Source: Paracoccus sp. TOH
GTDB lineage: Bacteria; Pseudomonadota; Alphaproteobacteria; Rhodobacterales; Rhodobacteraceae
Direction: 5' to 3'
NCBI RefSeq assembly: GCF_030388245.1
Contig: NZ_CP098362.1
Span: forward strand, 496,001-560,000
Length of the DNA: 64,000 nucleotides
In this document: one piece after another, positions 45,066 through 53,685 of the stretch
How positions within the stretch are numbered: the first letter of the stretch is position 1
Layout: the number at the start of each line of letters is the position of its first letter
Notes under the pieces: generated by a model
What the model was told of the DNA's origin: nothing
Databases searched by the model: none
Seen by the model: only the letters and a program-made list of their open reading frames with translations
Program-made: the position numbers and the translations under genes

Positions 45066-46814
45066 TTACGCGGCGCGCAGGGCGGCGGTGGCGGCGTGAT
45101 CGACGGCGAGGGTCGCGGCATCGGCGATGACCACGCCGTAATCGAGCCGGGCGCCCTCCAGGCTGACGAGGCCGTTCCTGACATCCTCGACCACCTTCTC
45201 GACCGGGCGGGCATAGGGGTCGCCATAGCCGCCGCCGCCGGGATTGCGGTTCGCGGCACGCTCGCCGGGCTGGATGGTCTCGATGACGTTTTCGGTGATG
45301 ATCCGGGTCTCGCCATGCCGGGTCAGTTCCAGCCGGCCGACCTTGGGCGGGATCAGGGCCGAGCGTGCGCCCGCCGCGCCCATGGCCGGGATGCGCCGGC
45401 CCTCGCCGAAGGTGACGAGCGTCATCGGGCTGTCCAGCGGCTCGACCTCCCAGCAGGTGCCGGAGCCGCCGCGGAACTGGCCGGCGCCGCCCGAATCCTG
45501 CATCAGCGAATAACGGTGGATGATGATCGGATAGCTGTGCTCCAGCATCTCGATATCGCCCGAGGTCAGCGCCCCGAAGCAGCATTCCGGCCCGCAGGCG
45601 TGCCAGCCGTCCTGGCTGGCGGTGGCCCCGGCGCCCGAGATGATCGAGGCCAGCACCATGGTGACGTATTCCTCGTCATGGCGCTTGTCCCAGCCGGCGA
45701 TGTTGCAGCCATTGGCATGGCCCCATGAGGCCGAGACCTTGGCCGGCGCCGCCTGTTCGAAGGCGAGCCGCACCGCGTCGGTGAGCGTTTCCATCGGCGT
45801 CGTGGTGCAGTTCATGTGCGGCGCGGGCGACTTCGCGTTGCAGAGCGTGCCCTTGGGGCCCATGTCGGTGGTCACGCAGCGATAGAGCCCCTCGTTATAG
45901 GGCGGCGGCAATTGCGCGAACATCATCAGGCCCAGATAGACGCCGGAATGGCTGTTGCCTTCGTAGCTGTTGATGAAATAGGGCACCTGCGGCGGCGAGC
46001 TGACGGCGATGTGGCAGCCGTCGCCCTGAATGGTCACCGTGGCGGTGATGTCCATGTCGCCGAAGCCGTGGCCGGCATCCTCGAGCACCGCCGTGCCGGT
46101 ATAGGTGCCGTCCGGAACCTGGGCGATGAGCTTGCGCATATGCGCCTCGGCCATGTCCAGAAGCTCGGCGATGCAGTCCTGCACCACCTGCTTGCCGTAT
46201 TTGTCCATCAGCCGGACCAGATTGCGCGCGCCGACCTGGCAGGCGCCGATCAGGGCGTTGAAGTCGCCCTCCTGGTCGCGGCGGGCGCGCATGTTGGTCA
46301 GCAGCAGGTTCATCACGTCGTGGCGCGGCTTGCCGCGGTCCCAGAGCTTGACCGGCGGGATGCGCAGCCCCTCGGCATAGATCTCGGTGGCGTTGGGGTT
46401 GTAGCCGGCCGGGACCGGGCCGCCGACATCGGTCAGGTGGCCCTTGCAGACGGTCCAGAACACCAGCTCGCCCTGGTAGAAGACCGGGTAATACATGCAG
46501 GTGTCGATGATATGGCTGCCGCCATAGGCCGGGTCGTTGTGCAGGATCAGGTCGCCCTCGTGGATGTCGCCCTGGAAGAACGCCGCCACCGATTTCATCG
46601 CCGGGATCAGGCTGCCCAGATGGATGGGAATGTCCTGGCCCTGCAGGATCATCTCGGGCGTGTGGTTGAACAGCGCGGTCGAATAGTCATGCGCGAGGTT
46701 GAAGACCGAGCTGCGGGCGGTCTGTTCCAGCGTCAGCGTCATCTCGCACTGCGTGGTCTCGAGGACGCCCCGCACCACCGAAAGCGTGATGGGGTCGGGT
46801 TTGGGTCTGGTCAT
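45066..46814 (-). CDS. Hydantoinase/oxoprolinase B-type subunit
   Basis: A 582-residue partner of the A subunit. It includes the family sequences QGQDIPIHLGSLIPAMKSV, GDLILHNDPAYGGSHI, VFWTVCKGHLTDVGG (possible metal-binding His/Asp) and GGSGTCWEVEPLD near the C terminus. First gene of the minus-strand hyuB-hyuA-permease set. AGGGAAAGAG supports ATG 46814. Three 21-bp direct repeats upstream and a divergent AraC regulator indicate substrate-induced control. Confidence 0.9.
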   Translation of the reverse strand: MTRPKPDPITLSVVRGVLETTQCEMTLTLEQTARSSVFNLAHDYSTALFNHTPEMILQGQDIPIHLGSLIPAMKSVAAFFQGDIHEGDLILHNDPAYGGSHIIDTCMYYPVFYQGELVFWTVCKGHLTDVGGPVPAGYNPNATEIYAEGLRIPPVKLWDRGKPRHDVMNLLLTNMRARRDQEGDFNALIGACQVGARNLVRLMDKYGKQVVQDCIAELLDMAEAHMRKLIAQVPDGTYTGTAVLEDAGHGFGDMDITATVTIQGDGCHIAVSSPPQVPYFINSYEGNSHSGVYLGLMMFAQLPPPYNEGLYRCVTTDMGPKGTLCNAKSPAPHMNCTTTPMETLTDAVRLAFEQAAPAKVSASWGHANGCNIAGWDKRHDEEYVTMVLASIISGAGATASQDGWHACGPECCFGALTSGDIEMLEHSYPIIIHRYSLMQDSGGAGQFRGGSGTCWEVEPLDSPMTLVTFGEGRRIPAMGAAGARSALIPPKVGRLELTRHGETRIITENVIETIQPGERAANRNPGGGGYGDPYARPVEKVVEDVRNGLVSLEGARLDYGVVIADAATLAVDHAATAALRAA

Positions 46815-46979
46815 GGCTCTTTCCCTGTCTGGGCCGCATGGGCGCACGTCAGGGCAGGCCGCGAGGCGGGCGGCGCCGGTCATGCCGATCTCCCTGTGAC
46901 GTGCCGTCTTGCGCGGCATCTTTTCGTGCCTGCCATGGTGCGCTGCGCCAGCGGACCGGTCTTGGCGGCAGCTGCGCAT

Positions 46980-47051
46980 AAACTTGTCAGCCAGCGCAGG
47001 GCCGGCAGAAACTTGCCGCTGCGCGCAGGAAAACTTGTCGGGCCGCGCAGC
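46980..47051. promoter_or_regulatory. Three 21-bp direct repeats, candidate AraC-family operator
   Basis: AAACTTG-N7-GCGCAG(G/C) occurs at 46980-47000, 47009-47029 and 47031-47051. The starts are 29 and 22 nt apart, the latter about two helical turns. AraC-type regulators bind tandem direct half-sites of about this length. The array lies between the divergent araC-like gene (start 47136) and hyuB (start 46814). Confidence 0.75.
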
Positions 47052-47135
47052 CCTCGCGGGCGCGCGCGAGAATCCTTTTGCCCGAATGTCACGCACAGGT
47101 TACGAATCGCCAATGTCTGTGCGTGGAGGCGCCGC

Positions 47136-48095
47136 ATGGTCCTGGAAAGCTACAGCACGGCTGCGGCCGCCCCGCCCGAGCGCGCGGCGCATTGGTCCGC
47201 CATCATTGCCGACACCTATTTCCCGCTGCAGTTGAGCTATCGCGATCCGGCCACCTTCCAGGGCCGGCTGGAACGGCGCAGCGCCGGCCCGGTCTCGCTG
47301 TCGCGGCTGCGCACCGAACCGGCCTGCTACGAGCGGGTGCCCGGCCTGATCCGCCATGGCGAGGCCGAGGAATATCTGGTCACCATCCCCAGCGTCGCGC
47401 CGGTGCTGTTCCGGCAGCTTGGCCGCGACGTGACCTGCGGGCCGGGCGGCTTCCTGCTGGAGCGCGGCGACGCGCCCTATCGCTTTGCCTACGAGGCCAG
47501 AAACGACCTGCTGGTGATGAAGATCGCCCATAGCGCCCTGGCCGAGCGCCTGCGCCAGCCCGACCGGCTTTGCGCCACGATCTTCGACGGCCGGGACGGG
47601 CTGGGCGGGCTTTTCGCCGAGACGGTGCGCCGCGCCCATGCCATGCCCCAGGATGCCGGCGCCGCCGAAGTGCTTGGCCGGCACCTGATCGAATTGCTGG
47701 CCCTGGCCCTGGATCGCCAGGCCGAGACCGACCGCGGCGCCGGAACGGTGGTCCGGGCTGCGCATCTGCAGCGGGCGCAACAGGCGATCCGGCGCGAGAT
47801 CCGCGATCCCGCCCTGTCGCCGGAAAGCGTGGCCCGGGTCTGCGGCATCTCCAAGCGCTATCTGCACGACCTGTTCAGCGAGACCGGCACCACCGTCGCG
47901 CAGCATATCCGCGAGACCCGGCTGCAAGCCGCGCGCGACATGCTGCAGATGCCGGGCGACCTGTCGCTGGCCGGCATCGCCTATCGGCTGGGATTTTGCG
48001 ACCAGGCCCAGTTCTCGCGCCAGTTCCGCGCCTTTTTCGGCCAGACCCCGCGCGACTATCGCAATGCCTGCCGCGCGCGGCAGCCGCAGGGGTAG
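47136..48095 (+). CDS. AraC family transcriptional regulator
   Basis: A 319-residue regulator: an N-terminal sensor of the AraC_binding_2 type (TYFPLQLSYRDPATFQGRLERRSAGPVSLSRL) and a C-terminal double helix-turn-helix (SPESVARVCGISKRYLHDLFSETGTTVAQHI, then LSLAGIAYRLGFCDQAQFSRQFRAFFGQTPRDYR). GGAGG seven nt before the ATG fixes the start. Its divergent position and the three direct repeats next to it suggest control of the hydantoinase-like operon. Inducer unknown. Confidence 0.88.
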   Translation: MVLESYSTAAAAPPERAAHWSAIIADTYFPLQLSYRDPATFQGRLERRSAGPVSLSRLRTEPACYERVPGLIRHGEAEEYLVTIPSVAPVLFRQLGRDVTCGPGGFLLERGDAPYRFAYEARNDLLVMKIAHSALAERLRQPDRLCATIFDGRDGLGGLFAETVRRAHAMPQDAGAAEVLGRHLIELLALALDRQAETDRGAGTVVRAAHLQRAQQAIRREIRDPALSPESVARVCGISKRYLHDLFSETGTTVAQHIRETRLQAARDMLQMPGDLSLAGIAYRLGFCDQAQFSRQFRAFFGQTPRDYRNACRARQPQG

Positions 48096-48190
48096 ATCTG
48101 CGCAGCATCCTGCGCGACGGGTCGGCCATCCGAACTGGCGGCGGGTCCGGTTTGGCGCTAGGATGCCGGAAAGCCACGAGCGGGGGATGG

Positions 48191-48769
48191 ATGCAGGATT
48201 TCGACGTCGGCGCAAGGCTCAGGGAATTGCGCGGCGAGGCCGGGCTGTCGCAGCGGCAGCTGGCCGAGGCCTCGGGGGTCCCGCATGGCCAGATCTCGAT
48301 GATCGAGACCGGCCGCAGCAGTCCCTCGGTCGCCTCGCTGCGCAAAATCCTGGGCGGACTGGGGGTGACCATGTCGCAGTTCTTTGAACCCGACAGCGGC
48401 CCCAGCGGCACGGTCTTCTTCACCCCGGCCGAGCTGCGCGACCTGACCTCGCGGCTTTATTCCACCTTCGAGGGGCCCGCCGGCCGCATGAGCCTGCGCC
48501 AGGTCGGCGACGCCCGCGCGCATAACCTGCAGATCCTGCACGAACGCTACGAGGCCGGCGCCGATACCGGCGAGACCATGCTGCAGCATCACGGCAGCGA
48601 GGGCGGCATCGTCATCTCGGGCGAGATCGAGCTGACCGTGGGCGGCGAGACCCGCATCCTCAAGGCCGGCGACAGCTTCCTGTTCGCCTCGAACCAGCCG
48701 CATCGCTTCCGCAATGTCTCGGATCGCGAGGCGGTGGTGGTCAGCGCCTGCACGCCGCCCTATCTCTAG
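48191..48769 (+). CDS. XRE-family regulator with C-terminal cupin domain (PuuR-like)
   Basis: A 192-residue regulator. Residues 8-65 form an XRE helix-turn-helix ([36 protein letters not shown]). Residues about 115-190 are a cupin with [36 protein letters not shown]. This arrangement is typical of repressors for polyamine or amino-acid catabolism such as PuuR. It converges on the glutarate-type aldehyde dehydrogenase with a 4-nt overlap. Targets not proven; the neighbouring operon is a candidate. Confidence 0.85.
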   Translation: MQDFDVGARLRELRGEAGLSQRQLAEASGVPHGQISMIETGRSSPSVASLRKILGGLGVTMSQFFEPDSGPSGTVFFTPAELRDLTSRLYSTFEGPAGRMSLRQVGDARAHNLQILHERYEAGADTGETMLQHHGSEGGIVISGEIELTVGGETRILKAGDSFLFASNQPHRFRNVSDREAVVVSACTPPYL

Positions 48770-50199
48770 CCCTTGCGGGTGACGAACCGGGTCTGCAGAT
48801 AGGCACCGATGGCCTCCGAGCCGCCCTCGGTGCCCATGCCGGAATCGCCGATGCCGCCGAAGGGCAGTTCCGGCAGCGACAGGCCGATATGGTTGACCGT
48901 CAGCATGCCGGCGCGGATCTCCTCCTGCAGGCGCTGCATCCGGGCCGAGGACCGGGTCCAGGCATAGGCCGCCAGGCCATAGGGCAGCCGGTTGGCCTCG
49001 GCGAAGGCCTCGTCGTCCTGGCGGAAGCGGTTGACGATGGCGATGGGGCCGAAGGGTTCCTCGTTCATCACCGCCGCCTCGGCCGGCACGTCCAGCAGCA
49101 CGGTGGGCGCGAAGAACCAGCCCTCGTTGCCGAGGCGCTGGCCGCCGGTGGCAAGCCGGGCGCCGCGGTCCAGCGCGTCGCGGATCAGCCGCTCGATGGC
49201 GGGGATGCGGCGTTCGTTGGCCAGCGGCCCCATCTGGCTGGCCGGATCGCTGCCGGGGCCGGGCTTCGCCTGCGCCATGGCCGCGACGAATCTTTCGGTA
49301 AAGCGGTCCGCGATCCCGTCCTGTACCAGGAAGCGGGTGGGCGAGATGCAGACCTGGCCGGCATTGCGCAGCTTGGCGGCGGCCATGGCGGCGGCGGCCG
49401 CGTCGACATCCGCATCGTCGAAGACCAGGACCGGCGCATGGCCGCCCAGCTCCATGGTGGCGGGCTTCATGTGCAGTCCGGCCAGCGCCGCCAGTTGCTT
49501 GCCGACCGGGGTCGAGCCGGTGAACGACAGCTTGCGGATCGCCGGATGCGGGATCAGGTAGCCCGAGATTTCGGCCGGATCGCCATAGACCAGGTTCAGC
49601 ACCCCCGCCGGCAAGCCGGCATCGACGAAGCAGCGCGCCAGTTCGGCCGGCGAGGCCGGGGTTTCCTCGGCCGCCTTGACGACGATGGTGCAGCCCGCCG
49701 CCAGGGCGGCCGAGATCTTGCGCACCGCCTGGTTGATCGGGAAGTTCCAGGGCGTGAAGGCGGCGACCGGGCCCAGGGGCTCGCGGACCGTCAACTGCGT
49801 GACGCCCGGCACGCGGGCGGGGATGATCTGGCCATAGCTGCGCCGTGCCTCTTCGGCGAACCATTCGATGATCTCGGCCCCGGCCATGATCTCGGCGCGG
49901 GACTGGTCGAGCGGCTTGCCCTGTTCGGCCGTCATCATTGCCGCGATGCCGTCCACGCGGCCGCGCAGCAGGCGCGCGGCCGCGCGCATCAGGTCCGACC
50001 GGTGCAGCGGTGAGCTGCGGCCCCAATCGGCAAAGGCGCGATGGGCGGCCTGGACCGCCGCCTCGAGATCGGCGATGCCGGCATGGGCGACGCGGCCGAT
50101 TTCGGCGCCGGTCGCGGGGTCGAGCACCGGCAGGCTGCGCCCGTCAAGCGCCGCGCGCCAGCTGCCGTCGATCAGGAGTTGCGTGTCGGGATAGGTCAT
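48766..50199 (-). CDS. Succinate/glutarate-semialdehyde dehydrogenase-like enzyme
   Basis: A 477-residue NAD(P)-dependent aldehyde dehydrogenase of the GabD/DavD group. Catalytic Glu250 (MELGGHAP) and Cys284 ([10 protein letters not shown]) are present, as is [13 protein letters not shown]. Its operon partners are a class III CoA-transferase and glutaryl-CoA dehydrogenase, so glutarate semialdehyde from lysine or 5-aminovalerate breakdown is the most coherent substrate. Succinate semialdehyde is a realistic alternative. GGACAG precedes ATG 50199. The gap to the upstream gene carries the second hairpin repeat. Confidence 0.88.
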   Translation of the reverse strand: MTYPDTQLLIDGSWRAALDGRSLPVLDPATGAEIGRVAHAGIADLEAAVQAAHRAFADWGRSSPLHRSDLMRAAARLLRGRVDGIAAMMTAEQGKPLDQSRAEIMAGAEIIEWFAEEARRSYGQIIPARVPGVTQLTVREPLGPVAAFTPWNFPINQAVRKISAALAAGCTIVVKAAEETPASPAELARCFVDAGLPAGVLNLVYGDPAEISGYLIPHPAIRKLSFTGSTPVGKQLAALAGLHMKPATMELGGHAPVLVFDDADVDAAAAAMAAAKLRNAGQVCISPTRFLVQDGIADRFTERFVAAMAQAKPGPGSDPASQMGPLANERRIPAIERLIRDALDRGARLATGGQRLGNEGWFFAPTVLLDVPAEAAVMNEEPFGPIAIVNRFRQDDEAFAEANRLPYGLAAYAWTRSSARMQRLQEEIRAGMLTVNHIGLSLPELPFGGIGDSGMGTEGGSEAIGAYLQTRFVTRKG

Positions 50200-50240
50200 C
50201 TGTCCTGCCTTGCTGGAACGGGGTGGCGGCGCCGGCGGCC

Positions 50241-50321
50241 GGGGGCTCCGCCCCCGCGCCATGCGCGTCCCTCAACGGGACGCGCATGGCGCTCCCCGGG
50301 GTATTTGGAAAACGGAGAAAG
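50241..50321 (-). repeat. Hairpin plus GTATTTGGAAAACGG tail repeat, copy 2
   Basis: A GGGGGC-TCC-GCCCCC stem (50241-50255), then a perfect 16-bp stem GCGCCATGCGCGTCCC with loop TCAAC (50256-50292), then GTATTTGGAAAACGG (50301-50315) and GAAAG (50317-50321). Same tail and same placement, just 3' of a minus-strand stop codon, as the copy at 45011-45063. The 16-bp stem is missing from that copy. Confidence 0.65.
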
Positions 50322-50333
50322 CCTCAGGACCGG

Positions 50334-51482
50334 TCACGGGGGGGCGAAATCCCAGGCGCCGGCGCCAAGCGCGGGGGCGGCGCGATCGGTCTGAAGCCGG
50401 CTGCGCGAAAAGCGCATCGGGCTGCGCAGGCCGGGAATGCCCTCGGGCGCGATCTGCAGGCCGCGGGCCCGCACCTGCGGCTCGGCCAAAGCCTCGGCCA
50501 CATCGTTGACCGGGCCGGCCGGGACGCCCGCCGCTTCCAGCGCCGTGATCAGCGCGCTGCGGGTGAAGCGGCGCGTGGCCTGGACCAAGAGCGGCACCAG
50601 CCGGGCGCGGTTCGCCACCCGGGCGGGATTGGTGGCGTAATCCGGATCCCGGGCCAGGTCCGCCAGCGCCAGCACCCGGCACAGCGCGGCGAATTGCCGG
50701 TCATTGCCGCAGGCGATGATCAGGTGCCCGTCCAAGGCCGGGAACAGCTGATAGGGCACGATGTTCGGATGGGCATTGCCCAGCCGGTGCGGCACGGCCC
50801 CGCCCAGCAGGTAATTCGTCGCCTGATTGGCCAGGACCGCGACGCCGCAATCCAGCAACGACAGGTCGAGATGCTGGCCCAGCCCCGAGCGTTCGCGCTC
50901 GGCCAGCGCCGCCTGCACCGCGATCACCCCGTAGAGCCCGGTGAAGATGTCGATCCAGGCGACGCCGACCTTCTGCGGCTCGCCCGCGGGCTCTCCGGTC
51001 AGGTCCATGATCCCCGACATGCCCTGGACCAGGAAATCGTAGCCCGGCTGCGCCGCCCGGGGCCCATCCTGGCCGAAGCCGGTGATCGAGGCATAGACGA
51101 GGCGCGGGTTCCGGGCCGACAGGCTGGCATGGTCGAGACCGAACTTCCGCAGCCCGCTCAGCTTGAAATTCTCGACCAGCACGTCGGCCTCGTCGATCAG
51201 CCGCTTGAGCCGCTCCAGATCGGCCGGGTCGTTGAAGTCGCAAATCACCGAGGTCTTGCCGCGATTCGCGGCGTGGAAATAGGCGGCCACGGTCTCGGTC
51301 GAGCCGTCGGGACGCGGCCGTTCGATGAAGGGCGGCCCCCAGCGGCGGGTGTCGTCGCCCTCGGGTGCCTCGACCTTGATCACCTCGGCGCCCAGATCGG
51401 CCAGGGTCTGGCCGATCCAGGGACCGGCAAGGATGCGGGCCAGCTCGACGACCCGCAGCCCTTTCAGCGGCGCGGCGGACAT
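50334..51482 (-). CDS. Class III (CaiB/BaiF) CoA-transferase, probably glutarate CoA-transferase
   Basis: A 382-residue transferase. N-terminal GLRVVELARILAGPWIGQTLADLGAEVIKVE is the CoA-binding signature, and the catalytic Asp is in PGYDFLVQGMSG. Its start shares one base with the stop of the glutaryl-CoA dehydrogenase gene. That coupling suggests it forms glutaryl-CoA from glutarate using succinyl-CoA, as the mammalian SUGCT does. Other dicarboxylates remain possible. Confidence 0.88.
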   Translation of the reverse strand: MSAAPLKGLRVVELARILAGPWIGQTLADLGAEVIKVEAPEGDDTRRWGPPFIERPRPDGSTETVAAYFHAANRGKTSVICDFNDPADLERLKRLIDEADVLVENFKLSGLRKFGLDHASLSARNPRLVYASITGFGQDGPRAAQPGYDFLVQGMSGIMDLTGEPAGEPQKVGVAWIDIFTGLYGVIAVQAALAERERSGLGQHLDLSLLDCGVAVLANQATNYLLGGAVPHRLGNAHPNIVPYQLFPALDGHLIIACGNDRQFAALCRVLALADLARDPDYATNPARVANRARLVPLLVQATRRFTRSALITALEAAGVPAGPVNDVAEALAEPQVRARGLQIAPEGIPGLRSPMRFSRSRLQTDRAAPALGAGAWDFAPP

Positions 51483-52672
51483 CAGCCGAAGGCCTGGATG
51501 CCGGTTTGTGCCCGGCCGAGGATCAGCGCATGCACATCATGCGTGCCCTCGTAGGTGTTCACCGTCTCGAGGTTCTGCGCATGACGGATGACGTGATACT
51601 CGACCGAGATGCCGTTGCCGCCATGCATGTCGCGGGCCATGCGGGCGATGTCCAGCGCCTTGCCGCAATTGTTGCGCTTGACGATCGAGATCATCTCGGG
51701 CGCCATCTTGCCCTCGTCGAACAGCCGCCCCACGAGCAGGCTGGCCTGCAGACCCAGCGCGATCTCGGTCTGCATGTCGGCGAGCTTCTTCTGGTAGAGC
51801 TGCGTCGCCGCCAGCGGCCGGTTGAACTGCTGGCGGTCGAGCCCGTATTGCCGGGCGCGGAACCAGCAATCCTCGGCCGCGCCCATGGCGCCCCAGCTGA
51901 TGCCGTAGCGGGCGCGATTGAGGCAACCGAAGGGGCCGCCCATGCCCTCGACGCCGGGCAGCAGCGCGTCCTCGCCGACCTCGACATCCTCCATGACGAT
52001 TTCGCCGGTGACCGAGGCGCGCAGGCTCAGCTTGCCCTCGATCTTCGGCGCCGACAGGCCCTTCATGCCCTTTTCCAGCACGAAGCCGCGCACCTTGCCG
52101 CCATGCGCCTCGGACTTGGCCCAGACCACGAAGACATCGGCGATCGGCGAGTTGGTGATCCACATCTTGGCGCCGTTCAGGACATAACCGTCCGCGGTCT
52201 TCTTCGCGCGGGTCTTCATGCCGGCCGGGTCGGAACCCGCATCCGGCTCGGTCAGGCCGAAGCAGCCGATGAACTCGCCCGAGGCCAGCTTCGGCAGGTA
52301 TTTCTGCTTCTGCGCCTCGCTGCCGTAAGCCTCGATCGGATACATGACCAGCGAGCTTTGCACCGAGGCCATCGAGCGATAGCCGGAATCGATGCGTTCG
52401 ATCTCGCGCGCGACCAGGCCGTAGGCGACGTAAGAGGCGCCGACACCGCCATAGGCCTCGTCCACGGTCACACCCAGCAGGCCGGCCGCGCCCATCTCGC
52501 GGAAGATCTCGGGATCGGTGGTCTCGTTCAGATAGGCGTCCTTGATCCGGGGCGCGAGCGATTCGGCCGCGAAGGCCGCGGCGCTGTCGCGGATCATCCG
52601 CTCTTCCTCGGTCAGCTGGTCCTCCAGCAGGAAGGGGTCGTTCCAGGCGAAGGTGGCGGGTTTCTGGGCCAT
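51482..52672 (-). CDS. gcdH: Glutaryl-CoA dehydrogenase
   Basis: A 396-residue FAD enzyme of the acyl-CoA dehydrogenase family that oxidises and decarboxylates glutaryl-CoA to crotonyl-CoA. Diagnostic features: [35 protein letters not shown], and the catalytic base Glu375 in [17 protein letters not shown]. Length and N terminus ([18 protein letters not shown]) match bacterial GcdH. First gene of the gcdH-CoA-transferase-aldehyde dehydrogenase operon, divergent from a LysR regulator. Confidence 0.95.
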   Translation of the reverse strand: MAQKPATFAWNDPFLLEDQLTEEERMIRDSAAAFAAESLAPRIKDAYLNETTDPEIFREMGAAGLLGVTVDEAYGGVGASYVAYGLVAREIERIDSGYRSMASVQSSLVMYPIEAYGSEAQKQKYLPKLASGEFIGCFGLTEPDAGSDPAGMKTRAKKTADGYVLNGAKMWITNSPIADVFVVWAKSEAHGGKVRGFVLEKGMKGLSAPKIEGKLSLRASVTGEIVMEDVEVGEDALLPGVEGMGGPFGCLNRARYGISWGAMGAAEDCWFRARQYGLDRQQFNRPLAATQLYQKKLADMQTEIALGLQASLLVGRLFDEGKMAPEMISIVKRNNCGKALDIARMARDMHGGNGISVEYHVIRHAQNLETVNTYEGTHDVHALILGRAQTGIQAFG

Positions 52673-52742
52673 GCGGTCACTCCTCTGTTGCCGTCCGTTC
52701 TAGCCCAGGCGCGGCCGGAGTGCTAATGATGAGTGATCCGCA

Positions 52743-52765
52743 GTTCATGAGTTTCAGGAATGAAC
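52743..52765. promoter_or_regulatory. LysR-type dyad between gcdH and its regulator
   Basis: GTTCAT-N11-ATGAAC, a T-N11-A type LysR box, overlaps the regulator's start codon (ATG at 52760 is the beginning of the right arm). It lies about 70 nt upstream of gcdH on the other strand. Probable autorepression plus gcdH control site; inference. Confidence 0.6.
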
Positions 52766-53665
52766 AAACCACCCCGCCCCAGCTATACCCCCAGCATTCA
52801 GGAACTGCGCGCATTGGTGTTTTGCGCCGAGACCGGCTCGGCCTCGCGCGCGGCCGAGATGCTGAACCTGACGCAAAGCGCGGTCAGCCGCTCGATCCGG
52901 GCGCTGGAGGACAGGCTGGGGGTGCGGCTGTTCCGCCGGGTGCGCCAGCGGCTGATCCTGTCGGATGCCGGGCGGGCGCTGGTGCGCGATTCGCGCCAGA
53001 TCCTGGACCGGCTGGAAAACTCGGCGCGCATGGTCATGGCCTTTGGCGGCGGCGGCGATGTGCTGCGGCTGGCGGCGCTGCCGACCTTTGCCGCGACCTG
53101 GCTTATTCCGCGGCTGCCGGATTTCGCCCGACAGCATCCGGAGGTCTCGATCGACCTGACCGCGGCGCTGGCGCCGGTGGATTTCGAGGACAGCCCCTTC
53201 GACGCCGCGCTGCAACGCGCCGAGCTTGCCCGCCCGGGCAGCCGGGTCACGCCGCTGGTGGACGAAACCCTGATCGTCGTGGCCTCGCCCGGTCTGATCC
53301 CGCCCGAGCTGACGCCCGGCGCCGATGCTCTGGCGCGCTATCCGCTGATCCAGCAGGCAACGCGGCCCGGCTTGTGGAGCGACTGGTTCGCGCTGACCGG
53401 CAGCGACGCCCTGGACCGGCTGCGCGGGCCGCGGTTCCAGCATTTCGACATGGTGATCGCCGCCGCCCAGGCCGGGCTGGGCATCGCGCTGCTGCCCAAC
53501 ATCTTCGCCGCGGCAGCGCTGCGGGCCGGTACGCTGCGCCAGATCAGCCCGCTGCGCCTGCCCGGGCGCTGGCCCTATTGCCTGATCCGGCCGCAGGGCA
53601 GCGGCGAAAGCCGCGCGCTGGCCGCCTTTGCCGAATGGCTGGAGCACCGCGCCACGGCGCTTTAG
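52760..53665 (+). CDS. LysR family regulator (GcvA/GcdR-like)
   Basis: A 301-residue regulator. Helix-turn-helix: ELRALVFCAETGSASRAAEMLNLTQSAVSRSIRALEDRLGVRLFRR. The effector domain spans about 100-300 and resembles the GcvA branch (FAATWLIPRLPDFARQHPEVSIDL). Divergent from gcdH, as in other bacteria where a LysR protein regulates glutaryl-CoA dehydrogenase. The start ATG has AGGA almost directly in front, too close for a normal ribosome-binding site, so a leaderless mRNA or weak initiation is possible. Confidence 0.85.
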   Translation: MNKPPRPSYTPSIQELRALVFCAETGSASRAAEMLNLTQSAVSRSIRALEDRLGVRLFRRVRQRLILSDAGRALVRDSRQILDRLENSARMVMAFGGGGDVLRLAALPTFAATWLIPRLPDFARQHPEVSIDLTAALAPVDFEDSPFDAALQRAELARPGSRVTPLVDETLIVVASPGLIPPELTPGADALARYPLIQQATRPGLWSDWFALTGSDALDRLRGPRFQHFDMVIAAAQAGLGIALLPNIFAAAALRAGTLRQISPLRLPGRWPYCLIRPQGSGESRALAAFAEWLEHRATAL

Positions 53666-53685
53666 CCGCGCGGCGCCGGGGCGGA

